DNA of 64,000 nt, taken from positions 11,810,976 to 11,874,975 of the forward strand of contig NC_072467.1 in NCBI RefSeq assembly GCF_027596085.1. Reading direction: 5' to 3'. Numbering within the stretch: the stretch's first letter is position 1; every line of letters starts with the position of its first letter. Position numbers and translations under genes: made by a program. The notes beneath the pieces were generated by a model. That model worked only from the letters and a program-made list of their open reading frames with translations, made no database searches and was not told the DNA's origin. Source of the stretch: Anoplopoma fimbria. Taxonomy: Eukaryota > Chordata > Actinopteri > Perciformes > Anoplopomatidae. Shown piece after piece: positions 34,201 to 49,127 of the stretch.

Positions 34201-35282
34201 TCAAGCACACACACGCACACACACACACAAGCGAGCACTTCTAGCCAAGGGACGGGGACAGAAGCTGATTAACCAAATACTTTTATCAGCAGTAAAAACC
34301 GCTCTCTCTGCCTGCCTGCATTCTGAACAAAACAGCCTTAAAATACATAAACACACACACACACACGCGCAGACACACACACACACACACACACCCCAAG
34401 CACTGAGCCACTGGCCAGAAACATCAGGCTAGTCTGGGGTTTGGGACAGTGTGTGTCAGTGTGTGTGTGTGTGTGTGTGCACGCATGCTTTTGTGTGTGC
34501 GAGAGTGTGTAAAGGGACAGAGGTAGCAGAGGGCTTAGATGGATGGCAGAGAGAAAGAACAACAAGCACACAAAGCCTGGCGGACAAGCTTCATCGCCCT
34601 CTCTATCTTTCTCTTTCTGCTGTCTCTCTTTTCTACTCTTCCCCTCTCGTCCTCACTCCCCCCCCCTTTTTTTTGATCCAAAAATGTTTCCATCTGATTG
34701 TGTTCTCTTAGTTTTTCTTGTACCCTGAGCCTTGACTACTTTTTCTTCCGGTCATTCTTCCCCTCTGTATTTCTATCCCAACTACCATCGTCTCTTCACC
34801 CATTTTGCTCCTCGCACCTTCTCTTTAGTCTCTTGCTGAATATGAGGTCATAGTGGTTTTAAACCATGCTGTGCTGTCCAACTGAGTTGCTATGCGACCG
34901 CCCCAATATCCCCAAAACTTACCCAGAACACTATATGACAACATTAACACACATGCCTCGCTTTCTCTTACACATGCATCCCAAACGCTTGTGTTGAAAA
35001 AATGATCGACGTCAGACTAAAAGACACCGAGGCCTTAAACAAAGAGAATGAAATCACCGAAAGAGGTGTTAATTAAATGCTTTCTTTTTTCTTTTTTTAT
35101 TAACTCCAGTCAACCATACCTTTATGAGTAGTGGGCACATACACAAACGCACACATGCGTGTAGGAAGAAATCTGTATAGAAAGACAGGAAACACACACA
35201 CAAGCATTTGAAACTAAGAGCTGCTTATTAACACACAACAAATTCACCGCACTCCCAACATACGGAGAGAAGAACACTCATC

Positions 35283-35287
<5 letters not shown>
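34201..35287. other. znf423: Intron 1 segment, no gene seen
   Basis: Imperfect CA at about 34346-34393, TG at about 34459-34479, then balanced unique sequence at 34840-35100 with a GTTAATTAAATGC homeodomain-like word. Confidence 0.55.
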
Positions 35288-35333
<46 letters not shown>

Positions 35334-35818
35334 TAACACACACAAGCGCAGAGTTGATGTTCAGGGCCAAACAACACAGCTTGAGATTAAAGAGCCTCTC
35401 TGATCTGACATTTGTTTTTCTGTCTGTCAGAGAGAGTGTGGCGGGAAGAGGAATCAATAGCAGAAGAGACGTGCGGAGGAGAAGAGAGGAGAGGAAAGAG
35501 AGTGAGGAGTAAAAGGAGAACATAACAAAGGACCTAAAGAGAGTGGAGTAAGAAGTAGAAAGGAAAAAGGAAAGCAGAGGTGGAGAGGTTGAGGTGAGAG
35601 AGAGGTGAGGATGAAAAGCACCGTTGAGGTGAAAGTAGAGAGGTGAAGGAGGACAGCGAGGACAGAGAGAGAGAGAGAGAGATAAGGAGGAGGAGAGAAA
35701 GAGAGGGCAGGAGGAGGAGAGGGAAAGCATTCCTCTGGAGCACCTCAACTCTTGGGAAGGCTCCAGAAATAACTGAACTAGAAGTTCCCCCAGCAGCCTC
35801 CACTCACCATTACAGACT

Positions 35819-35905
<87 letters not shown>
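35288..35905. repeat. Two (CA)n microsatellites flanking a purine block
   Basis: CA at 35288-35332 and at 35822-35905. The DNA between them (about 35425-35740) is purine-rich with GA runs. All frames across it are low complexity. Confidence 0.96.
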
Positions 35906-35909
<4 letters not shown>

Positions 35910-36119
35910 AATAAAAAAAAAAAAGGCACCAAGTTCACCATTAGAAGACTGAGCTCCAAAATGAACACGGACTCAAATGTGGTTTAAAAACATCTCAGAC
36001 AAATGACGGGGTAACGTGGTTACAGCACATCGCATATTCACACGCGTGCACAATCACGCAAACAGAGAGAACATGAGCAACAAGAGCAGTGAGGTCTGGA
36101 GGGTGTGTGGGGGGGGTAC

Positions 36120-36340
36120 ATAATTGCCTTCTCTTGTAGTACAGGCAGGGGAGTGCTTTTTGACTGAAGACACCAATTTCACGCCAAGGCATTATTTAGC
36201 TTGATACAAACTTGATTAGGCTTTGCGGGAGGAGAGAGAGAGAGAGAGAGCGAGCGAGAGACGGAGACGCGGAGAAGGAAAAGGGAAATAAACAGCTTTG
36301 TGTCACGCCGCATCGCTGGCGGATAGATTAACTTGCTCGT
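36120..36340. promoter_or_regulatory. Candidate conserved element in intron 1
   Basis: Balanced sequence with CACGCCAAGGCATTATTTAG and GATAGATTAACTTGC words on either side of a short GA run (36232-36252). Non-coding; enhancer-like texture only. Confidence 0.25.
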
Positions 36341-38956
<2,616 letters not shown>

Positions 38957-39039
38957 TTCCCAAAAGTCCCCATTTCAACAACAGCAGTATGCGTGCGTAT
39001 GTGTGTCAGAGAGAGGGAGGGAGGGAGGGAGGGAAGCCC

Positions 39040-39360
39040 AATAAATATATTATGCATCAGCCAGGTGTGCAGAGGGGCACTGCTAATTGCCCCCACCACT
39101 AATGTTTAATGTACAGAATAGGCAGGAAAAGGGAAGGGGGAGGGAGGGAGGGATGGAGCGAGAGAGGGAGGTAGAAGGCAAAGTAGACGGGTGGAAGAAC
39201 TGGAGGGGCGAAATGCATGAGGCTGCAGAAGAGGGAAGGAGGGAAGAGGGAGGGAGGGATGGGGGTAAATAAGGCCAGCAATGCCCGTAATTATGTCCAA
39301 AATAATAAGGTATTATTCCTGTTCCCATACCAGCTCCACATCATTTATAAGAGATATGGA
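39040..39360. promoter_or_regulatory. Candidate conserved element split by a GGGA-rich block
   Basis: The left part (39040-39120) has AATATATTATGCATCAG, CACTGCTAATTGCC and CACTAATGTTTAATG words. The right part (39265-39360) has CCCGTAATTATGTCC and AAATAATAAGG. A purine block with GGGA repeats separates them. Homeodomain-site density suggests regulation; not testable here. Confidence 0.33.
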
Positions 39361-40285
<925 letters not shown>

Positions 40286-40287
<2 letters not shown>

Positions 40288-40506
40288 ATATATAGTCACA
40301 CCAGCATCATCTTTCTCTTCTTAAAAGCTGAGGCCATGGGCATGCATGGAGCTCAGCTACACTGTGCATGTGTGTGTTTGCGTGTGTGTTGTCTCCAGAG
40401 GGGAGGGTGTGTGTTAAGGTCCAGTGAGTTCTCAGCTGATAAACGAGGCTAGCTAAGCCGCTACAATGGCACAGTCCTGGCCCATGACGCCCTGTTCTCA
40501 CACGCT

Positions 40507-40569
<63 letters not shown>

Positions 40570-42231
40570 CACACACACACATGTCAATGCACAACCAAAC
40601 CAGGCTGGCCGCTGATAAGGAGTTGTCGCTGGCATACACACACCTCACTGAGGGACTTCACCCCTTCTGAACACACAGATGAGTTCACACACACACATGC
40701 ACACACACCATACAATAAAAAGCTAACCAAGCCTACCAGATGGTATGACCTTCTCCCATCCATTATTTCAGAAAAAAACTAATTTCCACTGCTCAGCGCT
40801 GATGAAGGAATGGGACTTCTCAAGTCAAAACCTTTAACAATCTACAGCACTTATCCCCGACTACACACACGTGTACTTTACCTGAGGCTCTTGTCTGAGA
40901 CCGGGTATAAATTGGACTGAACTCCTTGGCCTTTTTCACAGCAGATATTTTTGACTTTTCACAGTAAGAATAAAACAGGTTGGACTTATTACTTCAATGG
41001 TGGCTTAATTCTCCTCGAGTGTCCCATGACGTTGGGACAGTGAGCAAACGTGCACAATTCCAGGACCTTGAAACCGAAGCAGCTTAACCGGAATCAGACA
41101 CCGTTAATGTTATTTTGACCTGTGCTTGTCCTACTGTGACGTGTCAAAATGTCTTCCAAGGAAATGACCCACTCTATCTACTTCTGTTCTACACCAAGCG
41201 TTCAATTGTGTAGTAATTTGGTTCTAATTGAGTGCAGATCAACATGAGTCCAATTACATTCAATGCATGGTACTGCTGGGCTCCACCGATCACCAATTAC
41301 AATAGCTTGTTTTGTCCCATTAATAAAAACAACTACCAAAAACTCAAAACCACCCCCTGTTGAGAAGTCAATGGAATTTCAAACAAAGCTCTCAGAAAGC
41401 CATTTAATGGTTCAGCGGGCTGTAATGCAAAGCCGATACAAGCTTTTATACAGGAGTTACTCGATGCGGCTAAACGCACACTGACTGCACTATTGCATTT
41501 TTATCTCCAAAAAAAACTAAGACGGGATAAGCTGTCAAATACTTGGTGTTAATGAAAGAAAAAGGACATTAACGGTGCCTTTCCATAACACATACACTAA
41601 GATGTACATGCAGAATGACATATTGTTGTCTTCAAGTAATCCAAACCACATGTGTAGGGTCTCTGAGTTTTATAAGAGCCTGTCGCCCTATGAAAGTGCT
41701 CTGCCAAAGGGTGACATTAAATTACTCTAATGGTAAAGCCAGATGGGGAGAGAGAGGCAGAGAGAGAAAAAAAAAAAAAAAAAAAAACAGGTGAGCGAGA
41801 AAGCCGAAGAGAAATGAGATATTAACTGTACTGTACTGTACTAAAAACACCACACAGACTCTCATACTGATGCTGCTGTCAGATATTGGGATGATACAAA
41901 GTGCAAGTGTCCTCGGACAAGCCGTCATTACACACGACCTTCTGTTTGCACAGAGGTCAGTTTTTATTTTGCCGTTTTAGGAGTACGATTAGGTTCAGCA
42001 ACCAGCAAACCGACTTGTAACTTGATGACATTTCCCACCACAATTAATTTTTACCCACATTCGGCGGGTTGGCGGTTGTTAATTTTAAAGTCTCGAGCAG
42101 TTAATTGACAATAACTTTAACTCCAGGCAATGAATAATTATATCCCAGAGTCTCTTGTTACATTTAAAATCACATACTTACATGAATTATCATGCAGCCC
42201 TAACCAGTGTTTAAAAAGTAAGATGGTAGAC
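40286..42231. other. znf423: Intron 1 segment, no gene seen
   Basis: CA run at about 40507-40580. The part at 41210-41480 is balanced and low-repeat with CCAATTACA/CCCATTAATAAAAAC words, possibly conserved. A-run at 41768-41786. No exon recognised. Confidence 0.55.
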
Positions 42232-42476
42232 TACCGCTGAAACGATTATTCCGTTATTTGATTAGTCACTCAACAGAAAATGCAACTATTTGATAAACAG
42301 TTAATAATTTAAGTGTTTTTTTAGGGCATAAATAAATTGCAGCGTTTCCTCATTTTACATTATGGTCAATTGAGAATGTGATGGACATTTTACAGAAGTC
42401 TTACAGACAAAACAATTGGTTAAAATAAAATAACAGCCAGATTGATTGATGATGAAAGTAATTTAGTTGCAGCCCC
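42232..42476. mobile_element. Fish non-autonomous element, copy C, one end preserved
   Basis: The right end is the inverse of GGGGCTGCAACTAAATTA and the left end carries a diverged CGCTGAAACGATTATT, consistent with terminal inverted repeats of an (A)GGGCTGCAACTAA-type element frequent in fish. It is about 245 bp and has no coding capacity. Confidence 0.55.
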
Positions 42477-43179
42477 AGTGAAGAGACTTTGAATTTTTCA
42501 GTAACAGGGACAACATTTACTTAAACTTACTTCATCCATTAGTGTTTAATCTTGTGTTAACACAAAACATTGTACAAGAATTATAAATGAAATGCATCAC
42601 GAAACAATAACGATTCAGTTTAATATTGAATACATATTATCATTTAATAAATAACTATCTGGTCAAACATTTGGTGCCATTTTTTGGTACTGGAGCGTTT
42701 TCAATGATCAGTGCCACGGGCGCAATTAGGGTGGAGGTCAGGCAGTATCAAGGGTGAACACGGAGCTTCCACTGATGACTGCAAAGACCAGTGCAAACAG
42801 CAGCTGCAGTATCTGTATCATGTCAGTCTGCTGAATACGGGCAAAAAACGTTTTACATGAAAAAAAGCGTACACATACTAGTGGAAGGTGGTGGAACCAA
42901 AGAAATTAGGAAGGGCCGTAAAGAGAAAGAAAGAGAGAGGGATTCAGACAGAGAGAGCAAGAGATGGAGAAAAGAGGAGATTGAGTGGAAATGATGCCAT
43001 TAGTCCGGAAGAGCTCGGCTCAACAAACACCGACAGCGAACCAAACCTCCTCCTCCTCCTCCTCCTCCTCCTTCCCTCCTGGTCAAAAGGGCTCATTTGG
43101 CTCCACTGACTCTAAACAACACTCTAAACAAACCAAATAAATGCTAGAAAGTAAGTGCTCCCTCTCCTCCCACCCTTTT
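42477..43179. other. znf423: Intron 1 segment, no gene seen
   Basis: AT-rich, then a GA-rich patch (42915-42990) and a (CTC)n triplet run at about 43047-43079. Confidence 0.6.
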
Positions 43180-43640
43180 TAAAATCTTCCCCGCTCTCCT
43201 CCATCTCTCTGTCATATGCGCTCAACTCCCGTTTAATGTCCTGCAAATGAAGCGGATTTATTAATGTGTAATTAAGTAATAATCATCACTACATAATGCA
43301 TGAGAGACTCAAGGGGCTAAGAGCTGGGAGAGAGAGAGGGAGAGATAGGATAGTGAGGCAGCCCGAGCAGACAGAGGAGGAGATTTCTGCTGCCTCGCCT
43401 CGCTAAAGACACACATTAAAAACGGATTAATCCATTGAAATAATATTTTGATAAGAGAGAAGCCGTGCTCTCTCATTTCTTCCCCCCTGCTCCCCCCTCC
43501 CTGTTCTCTCACCCCATCAGCTGGTTTCATGGCCCATCATCGCGCCATTAGTCCGTGTTCAATTAACAGACTGCAATTAGTTAAGTCCCCCACTGCTAAC
43601 AAGGCTTAATCACTGTAAAGGCTAGACTGGTCAAGAAAAG
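43180..43640. promoter_or_regulatory. Strong candidate conserved non-coding element, intron 1
   Basis: Dense homeodomain-type words (GGATTTATTAATGTGTAATT, CATAATGCATGAG, ACGGATTAATCCATTG, CGCCATTAGTCC, CAATTAACAG, GCAATTAGTTAAG, GGCTTAATCACTG) with few simple repeats except a short GA patch near 43328-43348. ACGGATTAATCC contains a palindromic GGATTAATCC bicoid-type site pair. Typical developmental-enhancer texture; about 4 kb downstream of the first coding exon. Confidence 0.42.
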
Positions 43641-45363
43641 GAGGAAACATGGAGGTGCAGTAATAAATACTCATACTGCTGTTTGTTATGGCTAAAGATT
43701 GGCGTATGAAAGGACCCATCTTGATAATTCTTTACATATTCGTGTACCATTAATTGAAAATAATTTTGTATTTTCATTTTCTAAAATTAGGTTAATGAAA
43801 ACTTAAATCTAAAAGGAAGCCAATACCAAACCTGAACTTCCGTACCGGTACGAAACTGAATATATATATATATATGTTTTTTTTATAAGCAGTATACTAT
43901 AACCTTTTATGAATATGGTATGATTGCTGAATTATTGCTAGAATAACTAGCATTGTCTTATGGCCTGGCTCAGGTCAAACCTTTTGTAAACATGAACAAA
44001 TTCATACAGAGAATAATGCCATAAAAAAAATATATATTATCTAGTTTGACAATTATAAGCTAAAAAAAGCTTAACTTACACCTTACATACAGTACACTTT
44101 GTTGTTTTACTGGGGGGGATTTTCTAGTGTAAAATATTGTTAAAATGCTAGCTCTGGCTAGCACTGTCAGCTAGCAACTGCCCTATTGGTAATGTACATG
44201 TACAACTCTGAAAAAGATGAGAGCGAAGCAAGACGGCTTTAACATCGATCAGAAGCAATGATCGTTTTTTTTCCAGAATTTATGATTAAAGTAGCTAACA
44301 ACTGAGCCATCTCGCTTATTTCTCATCTCTGTTGAGAGCTGCACATGCTCAGTACCAGTCAGGCAGGATGTACGACTGGGTAGCGAGTGACACATGCTGC
44401 TGTTGTTGTTGTTTCTCGTGTATCGTAAAGGAGCTGATCAATGACATAATAACATGATATCAAATCTCTTTTTTTAAAGTGTTAAGTCAGGTGACAGCAG
44501 TAAGTGACATCTGATAAAAACCAAAATTATGAATATGGCAAGTGTATCAGCCTTTCTATGATCTTTCTCAAAGCTGTGACTCAATAAAGAGACAATTAAA
44601 AAACTTAGCCCATCAGCAAAAATTAAATAAATAAATAATATTAATCCTTTCCAGACCAGGGCTCCTCAGAATCAGCTAAATCTGAAGCAGGACATGGCGG
44701 AGGTGGGACTTTGTGCTTCTTTGTTATTGTTTTGGCATGCCCGGCTGGCCAGTAAGTCCGTAAGCCAGCCAGCCAGTCAGAGTTGGGTGAGCAGGTGAAA
44801 GACAGAAGAACATGAAAACACAGATAATCCCCGGTGATGCTCACCTCTCCCTGGCCTCCATCGCTCCCTCCCCCACCCCTGCCCACTCACCCGCTGTTTG
44901 CCACTGTGCAGCCCCAAAACACCTCTCTTTTCTCTCTCCCCTTTACCCTCCAACCCCCTTTTCTCCTCCATCTCTCCCTCTCTCTCTCTCTCGCTACTCC
45001 ATCCCTCTCTCCATCTTCCCCCAATGCCAGGTCTTGCCAAGCTGTCAGTGGGGGCAAGGTGTGGAGGGGAGATAGCAACACGCATGTACACACACACACA
45101 CGCAGATGCATGAGTACACATACACAAAAACACATGGTGCTTATGCGAGCTCGCCTACAAGGGGCTGCGTTACCTTTACTGCACGCGCGCACAGAGAGCG
45201 GTGGTCGTCCGCCTCAGCTTTGCTTCGCTCGGCTTCGCTTGGCTGCCTGACTAAAGCTAAGCTCTCGTTATCCAGGCTGCTGAGACCAGGCTGCCTTAGT
45301 GACACACACTCACACACTCAAAACACAAATACGGGAATGTGGATGTTACAAGCATAATCATGT

Positions 45364-45396
<33 letters not shown>

Positions 45397-45597
45397 CACA
45401 CACTGACAGAGCAATGACAGAGCAGCAGTGGACAGGTTCACTGGTCCACAGCAGCTGATTTGTTCACTGACAAACTGCACCGAGCATCAACAACGCTACA
45501 GCAGGGGGCAATGACAACCACGTCCAACCACATCTTACACATACTGATTAAGTGGAAGTCAACTACATATTCCTACCACTCTAAACAAATGCTGAAA
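43641..45597. other. znf423: Intron 1 segment, no gene seen
   Basis: A palindrome CGTACCGGTACG at 43841-43852 lies beside a TA run (about 43860-43876). A pyrimidine-rich block lies at about 44820-45020 and a CA run at 45363-45393. Near 45499-45512 is ACAGCAGGGGGCAA, which resembles a CTCF core. No exon recognised. Confidence 0.55.
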
Positions 45598-45800
45598 TAG
45601 TAACTCGATTGATAATTAATTAGCCGATTTACTGAAAAATAAATCGATCAGGACTGTTTGTTCATTCGTAAAACGTTCATTAATTACAGCTCAAATAATT
45701 GGGAGGATTTGCTTGTTTTAAACCATTTTGGATAATTAGAAATTGATTCTTCTCGTTTCTTTTTGATTGTTCAAATTTATATTATTAGTCACCCTTTATA
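45598..45800 (+). mobile_element. Diverged fish non-autonomous element, copy D
   Basis: Shares AACTCGATTGATAATTAATT, then GGATTTGCTTGTTTTA and TTTTTGATTGT in the same order as the other copies. Ends not resolvable. Confidence 0.42.
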
Positions 45801-47638
45801 TGGATAAAAGATGAATCAAGTACATGCCCTTATTTAGTGTCAAAGCCTCCAATCACTGCAGAGATGCATTTCTGTTTTACAGATTATATTACAACGATCA
45901 CAAGTCCGATTTCTAACCCACATATAGTTCATGTATCCTCGTACTTTCTCTAAAATATTTTATGAATTAAAAAAAGAATCATGCCAAAGTTGATAATTTT
46001 GGATACTCTCTTTTAGTGCTGTGCCAAATTTCCACTTTATAGGATACACTTTTAATTTAAAAGCATCAAATATAGTTATTTATTACAAACAGCATTTATT
46101 ATTGAATTCATATTATAGATATTAAGATGGGCTGTATGTTTCAACTGAAACCAGCTTGGCAGTAGATTCCTGAGGAGGCTGTGGAATCTGTAAAGTACCG
46201 CATCACTCTTAGTCACAACCCTTTTCTGTGGACCGAACTGAGAGACAACTGTTTATAAAACGTGTCAGCTTTCCTGCACATATACAGTAATAGATATTAC
46301 AACCTCAACTGTATCCCAAAGCAACCACAATAACACACGTTGTGTGTGGCATCATGCAAGTAGCCTCTACTACTATTGACAAAATGAATCCCACCCAACC
46401 ACAGCTGAAACAGGCTTAACTTCAAAACCTGCAGGAGAGACTGAAATCCTCCATTGAATATCATGCTGCTAATCAAACTAAACACGCAGTTTGAACCACT
46501 GTCGGACTTCTGCTTGCTTCGCAGATAGTAGCAAAAAAAAGGGAAGCCTATATAGTGGAGGAAACGGGGGAGGGGGTGGCAACCACATGGTCAGCCCGTC
46601 CCGTTGCCCATCTGGGTCCCATAAAGGAAACATGGAGGCCAAGGCCACCACATGCCCTCATGTAATATGCCCACTCACCCATGCACTGCTATGGATACTA
46701 TTTTATGGTAATAAGGGGGGGAAATTGAGGCTCCCTTAGTAAAGAAAATGAAATAAATAGGGCCTACAGGAATTTAACATAAGGATTTTAAACCTATATA
46801 TTGAGACTTTTCTTAAACTTCAGGAAAACAGATCCTTAAATTCCACAGTGAGTCTTCATATGGGCCCAACCTCGCAGGACACATTTTTTCAAAGTGGAAT
46901 GGGAGGCCTGAGTGCCTGAGAAAATAGGAAAATATTCACAGCAATGTTCTCCCTTTAAAGTGTGGGGGGATTTTAGAATTAGGAAAGAAAATCAGAGTTT
47001 TAAATCCAATTTTTATCTTTATTTCGGTGTGAAGAGAAACTAAGGAGGCATAGACTGTGGGGGCTGAGTGACATGCTTTGGGGTCAACCAGCCAAATTCA
47101 CCACAACAAAGCAGCAGTGATCTGTTTAGAGCAAGTGCAATAGGCCTACACGTCAACATGAGAATAATCCAGATTACATGGACCCATTGACCAAGGGAAT
47201 TACAACAGATTGATCCTAAAGCACAACCGATGCTGTCAGAAACTTTACACCAGTGAATCATCCTTCAAGTTGTGACAGTGGGGGCAGCTAATTGAAAACA
47301 ACCAGCCAAGTAGAAAGATCAAATAAACTGGAGCCCCTTTTTTTAAAGCTACAATTACAGATAGAGAAATTAAACTGTAGGATATCCTTTCCCTTACGGT
47401 TTAATGATTTAAACTATTTTGTGAGCCAACAGTAAAAGTGAGCAAACATACTAATTGTAAAAGTAAGAGACTGATTTACAGGGTAAGGGAGCTGGTGAAC
47501 TAAACGAGCTAACAGGCACCAGAGTTGCTCATGAGACCTCGGTCCTGGTCCTGGTCCTGGTCTCGTTGTCTTCTGTCCCTGCTCCTGACTGAAGTGTCCG
47601 TTCACATGAGGCAGCCTTCAAAATAAACAGTCCCTTAC
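45801..47638. other. znf423: Intron 1 segment next to first coding exon
   Basis: AT-rich unique sequence, then moderate GC. A short (GGTCCT)n-like patch lies at 47541-47562. The GTAAGG donor for exon 1 begins at 47638 on the minus strand. Confidence 0.6.
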
Positions 47639-47678
47639 CTTTAACGGAGCGCGGCTTGGCCTGTTTTCGTCTCGACAT
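47639..47678 (-). CDS. znf423: znf423 first coding exon: NuRD-recruiting N-terminus
   Basis: On the minus strand the ATG at 47678-47676 opens MSRRKQAKPRSVK, followed by a G and then a perfect GTAAGG donor (phase 1). The MSRRKQAKP motif is the known peptide of SALL, FOG-1, ZNF423 and ZNF521 that binds RBBP4/7 and recruits the NuRD deacetylase complex. SVK at the end matches the mammalian ZNF423 isoform with this N-terminus, whereas ZNF521 has SLK. The start context is GAGATGT with a purine at -3. The exon is only 40 coding bases; its codon-14 G joins the GA of the zinc-finger exon 33 kb downstream to make Gly. The upstream sequence in this frame is 5' UTR. Recognition is strong because motif, splice site and partner exon agree. 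Confidence 0.93.
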
Positions 47679-48480
47679 CTCTGGTCTCGAGCTGCTCTTT
47701 TTCTTCTTCTTGTCTTTTATTCTCTAATTGTTGTTGTTTTTTTGTTCCGTTCCGTGTTTTCAGCTAACCATGCAGCCGGATACAGTCGCGGTGTCTTCGC
47801 TCCTCCACTTCGCTGCTGCTGCTTCTCGCTTCTTCGCCTGTTGCAATGCGGCAGCCTCAGTCTCTGATTGGGAACCGGCCGCTAGTCCAGCGACAACAAC
47901 CCGCACAAACACGCACACACACACACGCACACGCACGCACGCACCCACACACGCAAACCGGGAGTGGAGCGGCGAGCCTCGGAGGCAACAGTCGGCTCCT
48001 CTGGTGGCGTTTTTTCCCCCTTCTTCCTCAGCGGTCGCTAGGGCTCGCGCAACCTGTAGCGTAAACGGGAACAACTTCCCGTTAGAATCGCCTTCGTCTC
48101 GGTGACAACGTGCCCGGGACGCCGCTTTTTTTTTGTTGTTGTTTTTCTTCTCTATTTCCTCCTCGCACACGAGTTCGTGCCGCTTCGACTTTTTTTTTTT
48201 CTCTCCCAGCACTACGGACCAGGGGGGTGGTGGTGGGGGGGGCGCGCGAGCTGCGAGCCGCGAGCCGCCAGCCACGCGCGCGGCAAACACCTGAGCAGGT
48301 CCCCGCGCGGGTGTTGAGGAAAAGTGACAGCGGCGGCGGCGGCGGCGGCGGCACCGTCCGAGCGAGAGGTGTCGGATGCGTGACGGTCCAGGTGAAGAGA
48401 GGCGACGGAGAATGTTCTGGGGAAACTGCTTGGAAATGAAACGTCGCTCCGTCCCCCCGCGTGCTCCTCGCAGCTTCGGT
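47679..48480 (-). promoter_or_regulatory. znf423: CpG-rich promoter and 5'-UTR region of znf423
   Basis: CpG-dense sequence immediately upstream of the first coding exon, most extreme at about 48235-48375 with GCGCGCGAG and CCGCGAGCCG words. This is in sharp contrast to the CpG-poor surroundings. An ATAAAAG word lies on the minus strand at about 47713-47719, about 35 bp from the ATG. The transcription start cannot be fixed from sequence. Frames through the island on both strands are GC/CpG artefacts. Confidence 0.75.
48331..48352. repeat. (CGG)n triplet run in promoter/5'-UTR region
   Basis: Seven CGG units (CCG on the znf423 strand) inside the CpG island. Confidence 0.95.
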
Positions 48481-48613
48481 TTTTTTTTTTTTCAGTTTAT
48501 CGAAACTATTTCAGTCTGTTTTTGTTTAGTTTTTTTTTTTTTTTTTTCTCCAGGAAAGCGGCACCGACCCGAAGCGAGCAGCCTCCCGTGTTCCGTCCCG
48601 CTATTCTACACTA

Positions 48614-48657
48614 GGTGGTGGTGGTGGTGGTGGTGGTGGTGGTGGTCTGGTGGTGGC
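48614..48657. repeat. (GGT)n triplet run
   Basis: About 11 perfect GGT units, then CT GGTGGTGG. On the znf423 strand it reads ACC. Confidence 0.97.
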
Positions 48658-48972
48658 ATGGACATTGCGCTCTTCCCCAGCATCTCCACCCCGAGGGGAA
48701 TAGCCTACTGCTTTTCACAACCCACGCTTTCTTTTTTTTTTTTTTTTCTGTTAATATTTCGCAATGCCCTAACGGCGGTTTTAATAGCAGCCTAATATTT
48801 CTAGCAGTCTAACCCTTCGCTAGCCTCTGTCTCCCTGCTTTTTCTTTGTCCTGACTCTGGCTACCAGTCTCCCTCCTCCTCCTCCTCTGCCTGCCTCTGC
48901 TGGCGGGGCTGCGGCGCAGACACACATAATAAAGCCAAGGCAGGCAGTGCTTGGCTGGAAATGTAGCCGCGT

Positions 48973-48986
48973 CCCAGCAGGGGGAT
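48973..48986 (+). promoter_or_regulatory. CTCF-like motif
   Basis: CCCAGCAGGGGGAT matches the CCAGCAGGGGG core of the CTCF consensus on the + strand, about 1.3 kb upstream of the coding start. A single motif match has a high chance rate. Confidence 0.3.
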
Positions 48987-49080
48987 GTGAGAGAAGGGTC
49001 CCGGCGGGGGAGCGCTCTGATCCCGCAGGGAGCAGCTCGGCACAGCCCGGGTTGGCTGAGGCAGAGAGGCATGAGAGAGG

Positions 49081-49092
49081 CAGGCTGGGCTG

Positions 49093-49127
<35 letters not shown>

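Larger units (their letters stand above)
48481..49080. promoter_or_regulatory. Promoter-upstream shoulder with T-runs and GC patches
   Basis: T-runs at 48480-48492, 48531-48547 and 48731-48747 alternate with CpG-bearing patches (48548-48600, 48905-49040). The 48885-49060 part is balanced and GC-rich and may be a proximal element. Alternation of A/T tracts with CpG DNA is typical of nucleosome-poor promoters. No coding exon recognised. Confidence 0.4.

Noticed and set aside
47728..48439. Several frames on both strands across the CpG island
   Set aside because: GC-rich promoter/5'-UTR sequence; Arg/Ala/Pro-rich artefacts with no similarity, and the real start codon lies at 47678.
48376..48795. 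139-residue + strand frame beginning in the promoter
   Set aside because: Contains poly-Phe and poly-Trp/Val from T-runs and GGT repeats; not protein-like.
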